Shown here: piece after piece, positions 8,081 to 16,600 of the stretch
Position numbering within the stretch: the first letter of the stretch is position 1
How the letters are laid out: each line of letters starts with the position of its first letter
Origin: an uncultured Clostridium sp.
GTDB lineage: Bacteria; Bacillota; Clostridia; Lachnospirales; Lachnospiraceae
Assembly: GCA_947178445.1 (NCBI GenBank)
Contig: CAMWYJ010000030.1
Location: forward strand, 1 to 33,586
Direction of reading: 5' to 3'
DNA: 33,586 nucleotides
The notes under the pieces: model-generated
Seen by the model: only the letters and a program-made list of their open reading frames with translations
What the model was told of the DNA's origin: nothing
Databases searched by the model: none
Translations under genes and position numbers: made by a program

Positions 8081-8780
8081 ATCGTTCCATCTTGTAGCCA
8101 ATGCCCCACACCACCTTTACATATCTTGGATTCTTTGTATCAATTTCAATCTTTTCCCGGATATGGCGGATATGTACCATTACTGTATTCTCTACCGTAT
8201 AATCCGCCTCCTCCCCCCAGACATTTTCATAAATCTGCTCTGCAGAAAAGACTTGACCTAAATGTTCCATAAACAGGGATAGAATCTGGTACTCCTTCGC
8301 TGTCAGCTTGACCTCATCCCCCTCTACAATGATGAGCCGCTGCTTTTTATCAAGTACCAGACCGCCATTTACAATAATATCTTCATCTGATTGGGGACTG
8401 CCACCGCCCCACATATGATAACGCCTAAGCTGCGCCTTTACCCTGGCAATCAGTTCTGCCGGATTGTACGGTTTGCTGATGTAATCATCCGCACCAAGTA
8501 CCAGTCCTGACACCTTATCACTCTCCTCTGTCTTAGCCGATAAAATGATAACCGGTATCTTATTGCTCTCCCGAAGCTTCATAAGGGTGGAAAGACCATT
8601 CAGGCGGGGCATCATCACGTCAAGCAAAATCAAATCAACCGGATGCTCCTCAAGCTTTTCCAATGCTTCCATGCCATCATAGGCTTTTATCACCTCGTAT
8701 CCCTCGTATTTTAACAATTCACTGATGGAAAAGACGATTTCTTCATTGTCATCCACCACTAATATCGTTTCCCTATTCAT
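8070..8780 (-). CDS. OmpR/PhoB-family response regulator
   Basis: Residues 1-120 form the receiver domain with acidic pair D10-D11, phosphoacceptor D54 (LILLDVMMP), S81 and K103 (SKPYN). Residues about 135-235 form the winged-helix DNA-binding domain with KLTAKEYQILSLF, ENVWGEEADYTVENTVMVHIRHIREKI and the final hairpin YVKVVWGIGYKM. It is closest in pattern to VanR-like regulators. It is co-transcribed with the downstream kinase and overlaps it. Phased TTCTTAA boxes sit directly upstream of its own -35, suggesting autoactivation. Confidence 0.95.
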   Translation of the reverse strand: MNRETILVVDDNEEIVFSISELLKYEGYEVIKAYDGMEALEKLEEHPVDLILLDVMMPRLNGLSTLMKLRESNKIPVIILSAKTEESDKVSGLVLGADDYISKPYNPAELIARVKAQLRRYHMWGGGSPQSDEDIIVNGGLVLDKKQRLIIVEGDEVKLTAKEYQILSLFMEHLGQVFSAEQIYENVWGEEADYTVENTVMVHIRHIREKIEIDTKNPRYVKVVWGIGYKMERYDR

Positions 8781-8840
8781 ATGCTTATGCTGCTCCTATT
8801 CTCAGAATAATTTTTCATATTTTCTTAACGCACCTTCAAT

Positions 8841-8892
8841 ATAATAGGTGTGCTTTAAGAAAACCTCAATATAATTCTTAAATTTTTCTTAA
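8841..8892 (-). promoter_or_regulatory. Promoter of the two-component operon with two phased boxes
   Basis: On the minus strand TTGAGG (8864-8869), 17 bp, then TATTAT (8841-8846). Just upstream of the -35 are two TTCTTAA heptamers (8875-8881 and 8886-8892), 11 bp apart, in the position used by OmpR-type activators. A further TTCTTAA lies downstream at 8821-8828. Confidence 0.7.
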
Positions 8893-8905
8893 GCTGCTGG
8901 CAGAT

Positions 8906-10240
8906 TTACTGTTTTGGTTTCTCCCTCCATGGTCCATGATGATAAAATACCAGTGAAATTCCTGTGCCAATGCTCCATCCCACCGGCCATGCACACCAGA
9001 TTCCGATACTTCCAAACATACCCGCAAAGAGGATTGCCAGTATGACACGCAGGATCAAATCGGTAAAGGTTGCCGTCATAAACTGTTTCATCATACCGGC
9101 ACCACGCAAAATACCATCTGTCACAAGCTTGGTGGATACTATAAAGTAAAACGGAGACAAAATCCGCAAGAACTCTATTCCCGTCTTCATAGCTTCACCC
9201 TCCATGTTTTCCATAAACAGATACAGCAGATATTTTCCTGCCACAAAATAAACCATTACAACTGGTATACAGACAAACCACACAAGCCAAAGTCCTGCTT
9301 TATGTCCCTTCCGCACCCTTGACATTTTTCCTGCCCCGATATTTTGCGCTGTGTAATTAGAGATACCATTTCCAATCGTTGTAAAAGAAGTGATGATCAT
9401 ATTGTTAAGCTTCACTGCTGCAGAATATCCCGCAATAACACCGGCACCAAAGCCATTGATAACACCCTGAATAATAATATTGCCCACAGATATAAAACTC
9501 TGCTGCAAAATGCTTGGAATGGCAATCACTGCAATATCCTTTAAGATTCTTCCTGAAAATCTTGGAACACGCTCATTGACCTTTATTGCATGCATCCGTC
9601 TTAACACCACTACAATTGCAAGGATGCAGCTTACTCCCTGACAGATAAAGGTCGCCCATGCCACACCTGCCACTCCCTGTCGAAACACCTTTACAAAGAG
9701 AATATCCACAAAAATATTTGATACGGATGAAAATGCCAGAAAAATAAATGGTGTTTTAGAATCACCCAGCGCCGAAAAAATACCGTTTGCTACATTATAG
9801 AAAAATAGAAATGGCAGACCTAATATGTATATATCCAGATAAAGTGCAGAATCCTGCATGATTTCGGACGGAGTATGAATCATAGCAAGCAGCTTTCCAC
9901 TAAACAAAAATCCTCCAAGCATTAATACCACACAAAGTACGGTACAGGAAATAAGTGTGGTATACACCGCCGTCTTCATATCTTTAAAATTCTTTGCACC
10001 AAAAAGCTTCGAAACAACGACAGAACAGCCTATATTACATCCAAAGGCAAAAGCAATAAAGATTAATGTCACCTCATAACTGTTTCCAACTGCTGCCAGT
10101 GCATTTTCCCCTGCAAACTTCCCAGCCACCAGACTGTCCGCAATATTATATAGCTGTTGGAAAATAACACTTCCAAACAACGGCAGGCAAAAACTCCACA
10201 ATACCTGCCGTGGTTCACCCACTGTTAAATCCTTGTTCAT
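8906..10240 (-). CDS. MATE-family multidrug/cation exporter
   Basis: A 444-aa protein with about twelve hydrophobic helices arranged in two homologous halves. It has MATE signatures near the start (RQVLWSFCLPLFGSVIFQQLYNIADSLVAG) and in the second half (AIPSILQQSFISVGNIIIQ and TAQNIGAGK). MATE proteins exchange cations for drugs or metabolites across the cytoplasmic membrane; the substrate cannot be read from sequence. AAGGAA lies just upstream of the ATG, and a separate promoter at 10285-10312 serves it. It lies downstream of trxB on the same strand, so read-through is also possible. Confidence 0.93.
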   Translation of the reverse strand: MNKDLTVGEPRQVLWSFCLPLFGSVIFQQLYNIADSLVAGKFAGENALAAVGNSYEVTLIFIAFAFGCNIGCSVVVSKLFGAKNFKDMKTAVYTTLISCTVLCVVLMLGGFLFSGKLLAMIHTPSEIMQDSALYLDIYILGLPFLFFYNVANGIFSALGDSKTPFIFLAFSSVSNIFVDILFVKVFRQGVAGVAWATFICQGVSCILAIVVVLRRMHAIKVNERVPRFSGRILKDIAVIAIPSILQQSFISVGNIIIQGVINGFGAGVIAGYSAAVKLNNMIITSFTTIGNGISNYTAQNIGAGKMSRVRKGHKAGLWLVWFVCIPVVMVYFVAGKYLLYLFMENMEGEAMKTGIEFLRILSPFYFIVSTKLVTDGILRGAGMMKQFMTATFTDLILRVILAILFAGMFGSIGIWCAWPVGWSIGTGISLVFYHHGPWREKPKQ

Positions 10241-10284
10241 GTTCCTTCATCACCTTTCATTTGTTGACTTTCACCACCTTTGGT

Positions 10285-10312
10285 ATTATACTCCCTCTCA
10301 ACGAAAAAGCAA
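10285..10312 (-). promoter_or_regulatory. Promoter of the MATE gene
   Basis: Minus strand TTGCTT (10307-10312), 16-bp spacer, TATAAT (10285-10290), about 45 bases before the MATE start codon. The -10 is perfect and the -35 matches at four of six positions. Confidence 0.6.
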
Positions 10313-10334
10313 GCCGTTTAACCAGCATGTCATT

Positions 10335-11243
10335 CTATCCCAGATATCTTTCAACTGCAGCAATGGCATATGCACCGTCTGCCACCGCTGTTACAATCTG
10401 TCGGACAGACTTCGTCCGCACATCTCCTGCTACAAAAATACCATCTGTACTCGTCTTACAGTCTTCACCTGCTACAATGTAGCCTGCTTTGTCCGTCTTA
10501 ACCGTATCCTTCACAAATGCTGTCTCCGGTTCCATTCCAACTGCAATAAAAAGACCTGACACTGCCAGGCTACGTTCCCCGTTCGTCTGGTTCTTTGTTA
10601 ACCAAACCTCTTCTATCATGCCATTCCCAATAATCTTTTTCACCTCATAGAATGGGAGAAACTCTATATTCTCTGCCTCCTTAACCCTCTCTTGCAGGGA
10701 ACGGGCAGCCCTAAATCCATCCCTTCGGTGAACGAGATAAACCTTGTTACAACCCTTTGCCAGATATAGGGCATCGCCAAGTGCCACATCTCCGCCGCCG
10801 ACCACTGCCACATCCTTTCCCCGGAAAAAAGCGCCATCACAAGTCGCACAATAGGAAACGCCTGCTCCGGTAAGCTCCTGTTCTCCCTCCACGCCAAGCA
10901 TTTTATGCCTGGCACCAGTTGCAATAACAATCGTCTTGGTCTCTAATACCTCTCCATTTGCAAGCTGCACCATTTTTTTCATTCCTTTATCTTCTATTGC
11001 ACTTACGGTTCCTTCCTTAAATGGAACCTCCAACGCATCTGCATGCTCCTTGAACTTCATAGCCATATCAAAACCATTTATTCCATTTAACCCAAGATAA
11101 TTATCAACCTGTTCCGTCTTCACAATCTGTCCACCACTAAACGGCTCTTTTTCCAATACCAGTACATCTAACATCGCTCTTTTTGCATAAACAGCAGCCG
11201 AAAGTCCGGCCGGACCACTGCCAATAATCACTACATCATACAT
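10335..11243 (-). CDS. trxB: Thioredoxin reductase (TrxB-type flavoprotein)
   Basis: The 302-aa protein begins with the FAD-binding GSGPAGLSAAVYA motif. It has the redox-active C132-A-T-C135 (SYCATCDGAFF), a second nucleotide-binding GGGDVALGDA motif with the HRRDGFRA NADPH signature, and the C-terminal FAD motif GIFVAGDVRTKSVRQIVTAVADGA. It reduces thioredoxin in the cytosol. The ATG at 11243 is preceded by GAGAGGAA; a longer frame to 11351 lacks domain content before this Met. The NADPH-site sequence GGGDVALGDA differs from the commoner GGGNSAVEEA, as in several clostridial homologues, so an AhpF-like or other low-molecular-thiol partner cannot be excluded. Confidence 0.93.
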   Translation of the reverse strand: MYDVVIIGSGPAGLSAAVYAKRAMLDVLVLEKEPFSGGQIVKTEQVDNYLGLNGINGFDMAMKFKEHADALEVPFKEGTVSAIEDKGMKKMVQLANGEVLETKTIVIATGARHKMLGVEGEQELTGAGVSYCATCDGAFFRGKDVAVVGGGDVALGDALYLAKGCNKVYLVHRRDGFRAARSLQERVKEAENIEFLPFYEVKKIIGNGMIEEVWLTKNQTNGERSLAVSGLFIAVGMEPETAFVKDTVKTDKAGYIVAGEDCKTSTDGIFVAGDVRTKSVRQIVTAVADGAYAIAAVERYLG

Positions 11244-11383
11244 AAATATTTCCTCTCTTTTACATACCTCTATTCTATTCTTTGAAGATTCACCTATTTT
11301 ATTCTCCACCCTCTCTATAAAACTGTAAAATGCCTCCATTCCTTTACGCACTATAACGTAAAATCCGGATTCTTTTTTACCCT

Positions 11384-12004
11384 TTATCGAAGTCCTGCCC
11401 GGTTAAGCTGATTCCGGATTCTTGCCCCAAAAAATGCCGCCAGGACCATCTTGATCAAATCTCCCGGGATAAATGGAATCACACCGAGAAAGAGCGCTTT
11501 CGTAAAATCCATCTGTCCCTGATAAGCAAGCCAGATTGTCCCAAATGCATAGCACACTGCAGTTCCAGCCACCATGGCAAGAAAGTCTAATATAAATTTT
11601 CCATTCGTCTTATCAATCACAAGACCAGCAATAATTGCCATTGGCACAAACCCCATCATATAACCACCAGTTGGTCCAATGAGCTTACCCGGACCTCCTG
11701 TAAAACCGGAAAATACAGGTAATCCTGCCAGACCAATCAACATATATACAATACAGCTTATGGTTTCCCTCTTTGTTCCCAAAATATAGAGTCCGAAATA
11801 AATGGCAACTGTTGTTAATGAAATTGGAACCGGACCAATCGGAATGGATAGTGGTGCCAGCACACAGGTGACTGCTGTCATTACTGCAATCAAGGCAATA
11901 TTTTTTGTAGTCAGCTTCTGTTTACTATTTCTGCCCTCCGAATAAACGTTTTTCCCTATATGCCCTATTCTGCCTGCACTGTTTCTTCCTTTTATTTCAC
12001 TCAT
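11384..12004 (-). CDS. bioY: BioY, biotin-binding S component of an ECF transporter
   Basis: About six membrane helices with the BioY motif FSGFTGGPGKLIGPTGGYMMGF around residues 97-118. It captures biotin and works with shared EcfA/EcfT proteins encoded elsewhere. A hydrophilic N-terminal extension of about 30 residues (rich in Lys, Arg and Gly) precedes the first helix. The start is ATG 12004, with AAAGGAG nine bases upstream; the frame open to 12127 runs into a mobile element and is not coding. The promoter and a BirA-like operator lie 400 bases upstream (12413-12468), displaced by the element at 12035-12378. Confidence 0.94.
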   Translation of the reverse strand: MSEIKGRNSAGRIGHIGKNVYSEGRNSKQKLTTKNIALIAVMTAVTCVLAPLSIPIGPVPISLTTVAIYFGLYILGTKRETISCIVYMLIGLAGLPVFSGFTGGPGKLIGPTGGYMMGFVPMAIIAGLVIDKTNGKFILDFLAMVAGTAVCYAFGTIWLAYQGQMDFTKALFLGVIPFIPGDLIKMVLAAFFGARIRNQLNRAGLR

Positions 12005-12034
12005 AATATGTTCTCCTTTCTTACTCCTTAATCC

Positions 12035-12378
12035 TAGATAATTGCGAAACTCTTTATTTCCAAAACCTAGTTGTGCAATATAGACAATATTGCAAGCAGG
12101 GTACTTTGGAGCCGTTGGTACTTGCATTTCGTACTTGGTGAGGTATTTTCGAACCTAGTACGAAAGTACACTTGCACACTTAGCGAGATTCTTCGAGCTT
12201 AGTGGGCATAGTGTTACATTGCCTAGTACCATTACGAGCGCCAAGTAGCGCAATCCCGCCCTACTTGGCGAGGTTCTTTCGAGCCTAGTAGACCGGCATG
12301 CCTTGTGCTGCGTGCCAGCGTTGGATTGTATATGTTGTACAACGAACATTCTGAAAAGCAGAGTTTCACAATTGTCTA
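12035..12378 (+). mobile_element. Dispersed hairpin-rich inverted-repeat element, complete copy 2 (344 bp)
   Basis: Terminal inverted repeats: TAGATAATTGCGAAACTCT at the left, complement of AGAGTTTCACAATTGTCTA at the right. Inner arms 12070-12088 and 12325-12343 pair over 19 bp with two G-T pairs and one mismatch. A 10-bp direct repeat TCCTTAATCC flanks it (12025-12034 and 12379-12388; an 11th T is shared). Inside lie hairpins at 12128-12164, 12177-12204 and 12261-12291, all built as outer stem, T-T mismatch, 3-bp stem, GA/GA mismatch, capping loop. A wider stem GGTACT/AGTACC (12117-12122 with 12225-12230) encloses the first two. There is also an ATTACG/CGCAAT hairpin (12231-12254) and a 7-bp stem (12295-12316). 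It has no coding capacity. It separates the bioY promoter from bioY. Confidence 0.9.
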
Positions 12379-12412
12379 TCCTTAATCCTCTCCCTTTTTC
12401 AAATCGCTTCCC

Positions 12413-12468
12413 AGTATAAATATTTCCGTCTCGAATGTCAACCCTACTAACATTGCAAAGTTGACATT
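12413..12468 (-). promoter_or_regulatory. bioY promoter overlapping a BirA-like operator
   Basis: On the minus strand TTGACA (12436-12441), exactly 17 bp, then TATACT (12413-12418), a near-consensus sigma-A promoter. The 9-bp inverted repeat AATGTCAAC / GTTGACATT (12434-12442 and 12460-12468) overlaps the -35. As TGTCAAC-N-GTTGACA with about 15-17 bases between halves, it fits the BirA biotin operator form TGTNAACC-N15-GGTTNACA. It is downstream of the DUF1294 gene and points at bioY. The BirA assignment is inference from form and from the target gene. Confidence 0.75.
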
Positions 12469-12519
12469 TAGACAATAACTGCTCCAAATACACCCAAGCC
12501 AGACAAATGCCTGCTATAG

Positions 12520-12789
12520 CTAAACTGTTACCAAATAATATATCACCGCTCCTGCTTCCACAAAAAAGATAAATGGCACTCCTGCCACAAACAATGTATG
12601 CTTTGTTTTATGCCGGAATACCTGCATACCAATCCACGCTCCCACACTGCCGCCTAAAACTGCCAACATAATAAGTGTCTTTTCTGATATTCTCCATTTT
12701 CCCCTGACCGCCTTTTGCTTGTCGATTCCATAAATAAAAAATGCAGCCACATTGATTACAATTATATAAAACCATATTATATATTCCAT
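12520..12789 (-). CDS. DUF1294 family small membrane protein
   Basis: An 89-aa protein with an N-terminal helix, the family motif YGIDKQKAVRGKWRISE, LGGSVGAWIGMQVFRHKTKHTLF and a C-terminal helix, all diagnostic of DUF1294. The function is unknown. It starts two bases after the tcdA stop codon, with its ribosome site GAGAGGAA inside the end of tcdA, so it is co-translated with tcdA. Confidence 0.88.
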   Translation of the reverse strand: MEYIIWFYIIVINVAAFFIYGIDKQKAVRGKWRISEKTLIMLAVLGGSVGAWIGMQVFRHKTKHTLFVAGVPFIFFVEAGAVIYYLVTV

Positions 12790-12791
12790 CC

Positions 12792-13562
12792 TTACACGTT
12801 CCTCTCCATTTTCTGCCCTGTCAAATCCTTTACGATTTCGCCGGCAAGAATCATCCCAGCCACAGAGGGAACAAATGCAAGGCTTCCCGGAGTACTACGT
12901 CGAAAGCTTCCCATATTCCCTTCCTTCATCCTATCACTTTCCCCTGCATCCTTTGCAGCTACCACCTCCAGCGGCTTTAGTGGCACCTCCTCAGAATACA
13001 CCACCTTAAGCTCCTTCACACCACGCTTCTTAAGCTCCCGTCGCATCACCTTTGCCAGCGGGCATACCCTCGTCTCATAGATATCCGCCACACGGAATGC
13101 CGAAGCATCTTTTTTGTTCCCGGCTCCCATACTGCTGATTACCGGAACCCCGGCCTCTTTTGCCCTCATGACAAGTTCAATTTTTGCAGTCACCGTATCC
13201 ACTGCATCCACGATATAGTCATACTCCGTAAACGAAAACGCATGGGCGTTCTCCGGTAAGAAAAAGCATTTATGCACCGCTACCTCCGCCTTTGGATTAA
13301 TGTCCAAAATACGTTCTTTCATCACATCCACTTTGTATTGTCCAATTGTCTTATAAGTTGCTATTATCTGACGGTTCAGATTTGAAAGGCATACCCTATC
13401 ATTATCAATCAGGTCAAAATGACCAACACCACTCCTTGCAAGTGCCTCTACTACATATCCACCAACACCGCCAACACCAAAAACTGCAACTCTTGCTCCA
13501 TGAAGCCGTTCTACTGCTTCCGTACCCAATAAAAGCACTGTTCTTGAAAACTGCTCTTCCAT
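12792..13562 (-). CDS. tcdA: TcdA, tRNA threonylcarbamoyladenosine dehydratase
   Basis: An E1-like (ThiF/MoeB fold) enzyme that cyclises t6A37 of tRNA to ct6A using ATP. The nucleotide loop GVGGVGGYVVEALARSG is at residues 29-45, followed by DLIDNDRVCLSNLNRQ. YDYIVDAVDTVTAKIELV and the MGAGNKKDA...CPLAKVMRRELKKRG block are typical of TcdA (CsdL/YgdL) and distinguish it from ThiF and MoeB. Length 256 aa is normal. It is followed by the DUF1294 gene. Co-substrate sulfur carriers are not nearby. Confidence 0.92.
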   Translation of the reverse strand: MEEQFSRTVLLLGTEAVERLHGARVAVFGVGGVGGYVVEALARSGVGHFDLIDNDRVCLSNLNRQIIATYKTIGQYKVDVMKERILDINPKAEVAVHKCFFLPENAHAFSFTEYDYIVDAVDTVTAKIELVMRAKEAGVPVISSMGAGNKKDASAFRVADIYETRVCPLAKVMRRELKKRGVKELKVVYSEEVPLKPLEVVAAKDAGESDRMKEGNMGSFRRSTPGSLAFVPSVAGMILAGEIVKDLTGQKMERNV

Positions 13563-13634
13563 AATCTTCTTCTATATTCCTCCATCCTCCGGACCATACC
13601 GCCTTTCGCACAATCCTATTTCTATCCACCATAC

Positions 13635-16600
13635 TTAGTCAACGGATTTCAATGACTCCGCCATTTGTACATTTTCCAGTTTTCCTGACATAAATAAATT
13701 CACCAGCCAGTTAAATAGCAACGTTCCAATCACACTATACACATAACTGGATACACGCACATTTTCATCAAAGGAAATGGCATCCAAATTAATCTCACTC
13801 ATGATAAATGCATGAAGGTAATAACCAAGCACCAGTCCCAGCAGACTCCCCAACAGTGTCAATACTACATTTTCCCGAAAAATATAAGATTTTGTCTCTT
13901 CCCTGTAAAAACCAAGCACCTTAACCGTTGCAATCTCCCGGATTCGTTCCGTGATATTAATATTATTCAAATTATAGATAACCACAAAGGCAAGTGCTGC
14001 TGCACAGCCAATCACTAAAAACACTACATAATTAAGGCTCGACATCATATCTGCCACACTCTGCCTGATATCCGCATTAACAGAAACACTTGCCACATCA
14101 TCATTCTTCATAATGGCTGCCGAGACCTCATGGACATCTGCATCCCCGCTTATGTTGACAAATTCTTCATTCCAGACAGCCTTTTCTCCAAACAGATCCT
14201 CATAGGTCGCTGGTGTGGCAAGAATATAATGGTTAAAATAATTTTGGAAAATTCCACCAACTGTTATTTCCCCACCTTTTAAATCACTGTCGTTTACCGA
14301 AATGGTATCTCCCACATCGATATGATATCTTTCTGCAAGCTTTGCAGTTATAAAAACCTCTCCGTTTTCCGGAAAGATAAGCTTGTCTCCTTCTGCCGAA
14401 AAAAGACTCATATAGGAATCAAAATCTTCTACCAATTCCGGAACAAGCAGATTTACAGTCTGTATCTTCTCTCCTACCTTCATATCTACACTCTTTCCTA
14501 ACACAGACAGACATTTTTCGACACCCTTACGCTCCTTGGTATTCAATGATTTTATATCTGCATTCTCCCTTATATTTACAGACATATCATACACAAAAAT
14601 TTCCCCAAACTGTTTATCGGCAATGCTGGACACCGAGTCTTTGATGCCAAAAGCTGCTACGAGCAATGCCGTACAGCCGCTGACACCAATGATCATCATA
14701 AAGAACCGTTTCTTGTAACGAAACAGATTCCGGACGGAAACCTTGTCTAAGAATCTTAATCTGCTCCAAATAATCGGAATCCTCTCTAACAGCACCCTTT
14801 TCCCAGGCTTTGGGGCTTTCGGCCGCATCAGGTTTGCCGCCATCTCTGACAACTCCTGGTAGCAGCATACCAACGTTGTTCCCCCGGAGCATAAAAATGC
14901 AACCATAACACCAACGACCGCAAGCCTTCCATCAAACACATAACAGGAATCTCCTAAATTGTACATCATCTTATAAGCAACCCATATTACCCACGGGAAA
15001 ATCCATGTTCCAAGAAAAAATCCAGTAACCGCACCGGTTAAAGATGCGCTGACCGAATATACCATATACTTCCCAATAATCGCACCATTAGAATAGCCAA
15101 GAGCCTTTAAAATCCCCACCTGTGTGCGCTGCTCCTCCATCATCCGTGTCATGGTCGTAATGCAGACAAGGGCTGCTACAAGGAAGAAAAATACAGGAAA
15201 TACATTAGCAATTCCCATCACGATTTCTGAATCCGTCTCAAAATTCACATAACCTGAATTGGTATCTCTACCTAGCACATAGACATCCGGCTGTTCGAAA
15301 TCTGCCAATTCCTCTTTTGCATCTGCGATCTCCTTCTTTGCATCCTCAATCTCGGTTTCATACTCCTTTTTTTCGTCCTCGTATTCGGATTCACCATCGG
15401 AAAGCTCCTGTCTCCCGTCTGAAAGCTCCTGCTCCTTTGAAACAATTTGTGCTTTTGCTGATGAGAGCTGTTTTTTTCCATCTTCAATCTGTGACTTGGC
15501 ACTTTCCAACTCCCTCTTCGCCTTTTGAAGCTCCTTATCCCCCTTTTTAAGCTCCTTTTCTGCCGCATCAAGCTGTGACTTGGCCGTTTGAAAACCGTTT
15601 GCAGCCTCATCCAATTGTGTTTTTGCCATTTCTAATGTCTTTGCAGTCTCATCTAATTGAATCCTCCATGCTGCAAGTTCTTTTTCCTTCTGCCTTCGTT
15701 CTTCCTCACTTAAATAAAGCTTCCCTGCTTCATATGCCGCCAAAGCTTCTTTATATTCCTGTTCACTTTTCTCATATGCCTTTTTCCCGTCATTGTAATT
15801 TTCCAGATTTTTCGCATATTCCGGATAATTTTTCGCATATTCTGCATCATACGCTGCCTTTGCCTTTTCATAGGATTTCTTTCCCTTGTCATATTCCTTT
15901 TTACTCTTGTTATATTCCTTCACTCCCTGCTGATACTTCTGCTCACTGTCATTTAGCTTTTTTTCATTGTCCGCTATTTCTGATTTTGCCCTTTGAATTG
16001 CAAACTCGCCATCCAAAATCTTCTGTTTCCCATCTATAAGCTCCTGCTTTGCTTTCGAAAACTCCTGTTCTGCTTTTGTCTTTTCTTCCTCCAATTCCCT
16101 CTCTGCATCTGCAATATCCGCAAAAGCTTCTTCATAAATACGCTCATGCCGGCTTTCTGCCACCGTCTCCACTTTCTTTTTCCAATCATTTTCTTTGTCT
16201 TCTATGAAAGTTTTATACGCATCGGAATACAGCATCTGTCCATCCTGATCATCCCGGGATTCTTCACCGAACCAGTCTTTCTCAAACTCCACATAAATTT
16301 CCGTATCATAATCCATATCATAAGCCGAGCCATCGATATAAATAAATGCATCTAAAACACCATTTCCAATGGAGGTATTTCCCCTGTCATACCGGATGTA
16401 AAGAGGGGAGCTTACCACGCCCACAATAACAAATTCCTTCACCTTAAAATTCTCTAACGTCTCTTCGTCATTTCCGTCCGATATCCGCAACATACTGCCA
16501 ATCTCTGATTCCTCAAATGCATGGGAATCCACCACACATTCATTGCTTTTCTCCGGCATACGCCCGACCTCTATCTTTACCAGATTTACCTTGTCCGGAA

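Noticed and set aside
7689..8272. Plus-strand ORFs up to 190 aa opposite the histidine kinase and regulator
   Set aside because: Fully overlap well-defined two-component genes; their composition is low-complexity Cys/Phe/Ser/Leu typical of antisense frames.
12035..12378. CRISPR array reading of the repeated GA hairpins
   Set aside because: Repeats differ in sequence, are not evenly spaced, and are palindromic modules in a TIR-bounded element; no cas genes nearby.
12155..12493. 112-aa minus-strand ORF across the element and bioY promoter
   Set aside because: Most of it is the antisense of the structured element, and it also covers the promoter/operator; no ribosome site or recognisable protein pattern.
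15575..16355. Plus-strand ORFs (154 and 120 aa) opposite the coiled-coil permease
   Set aside because: Antisense shadows caused by the biased Lys/Glu codon content of the permease; the minus-strand reading shows clear FtsX and coiled-coil features.
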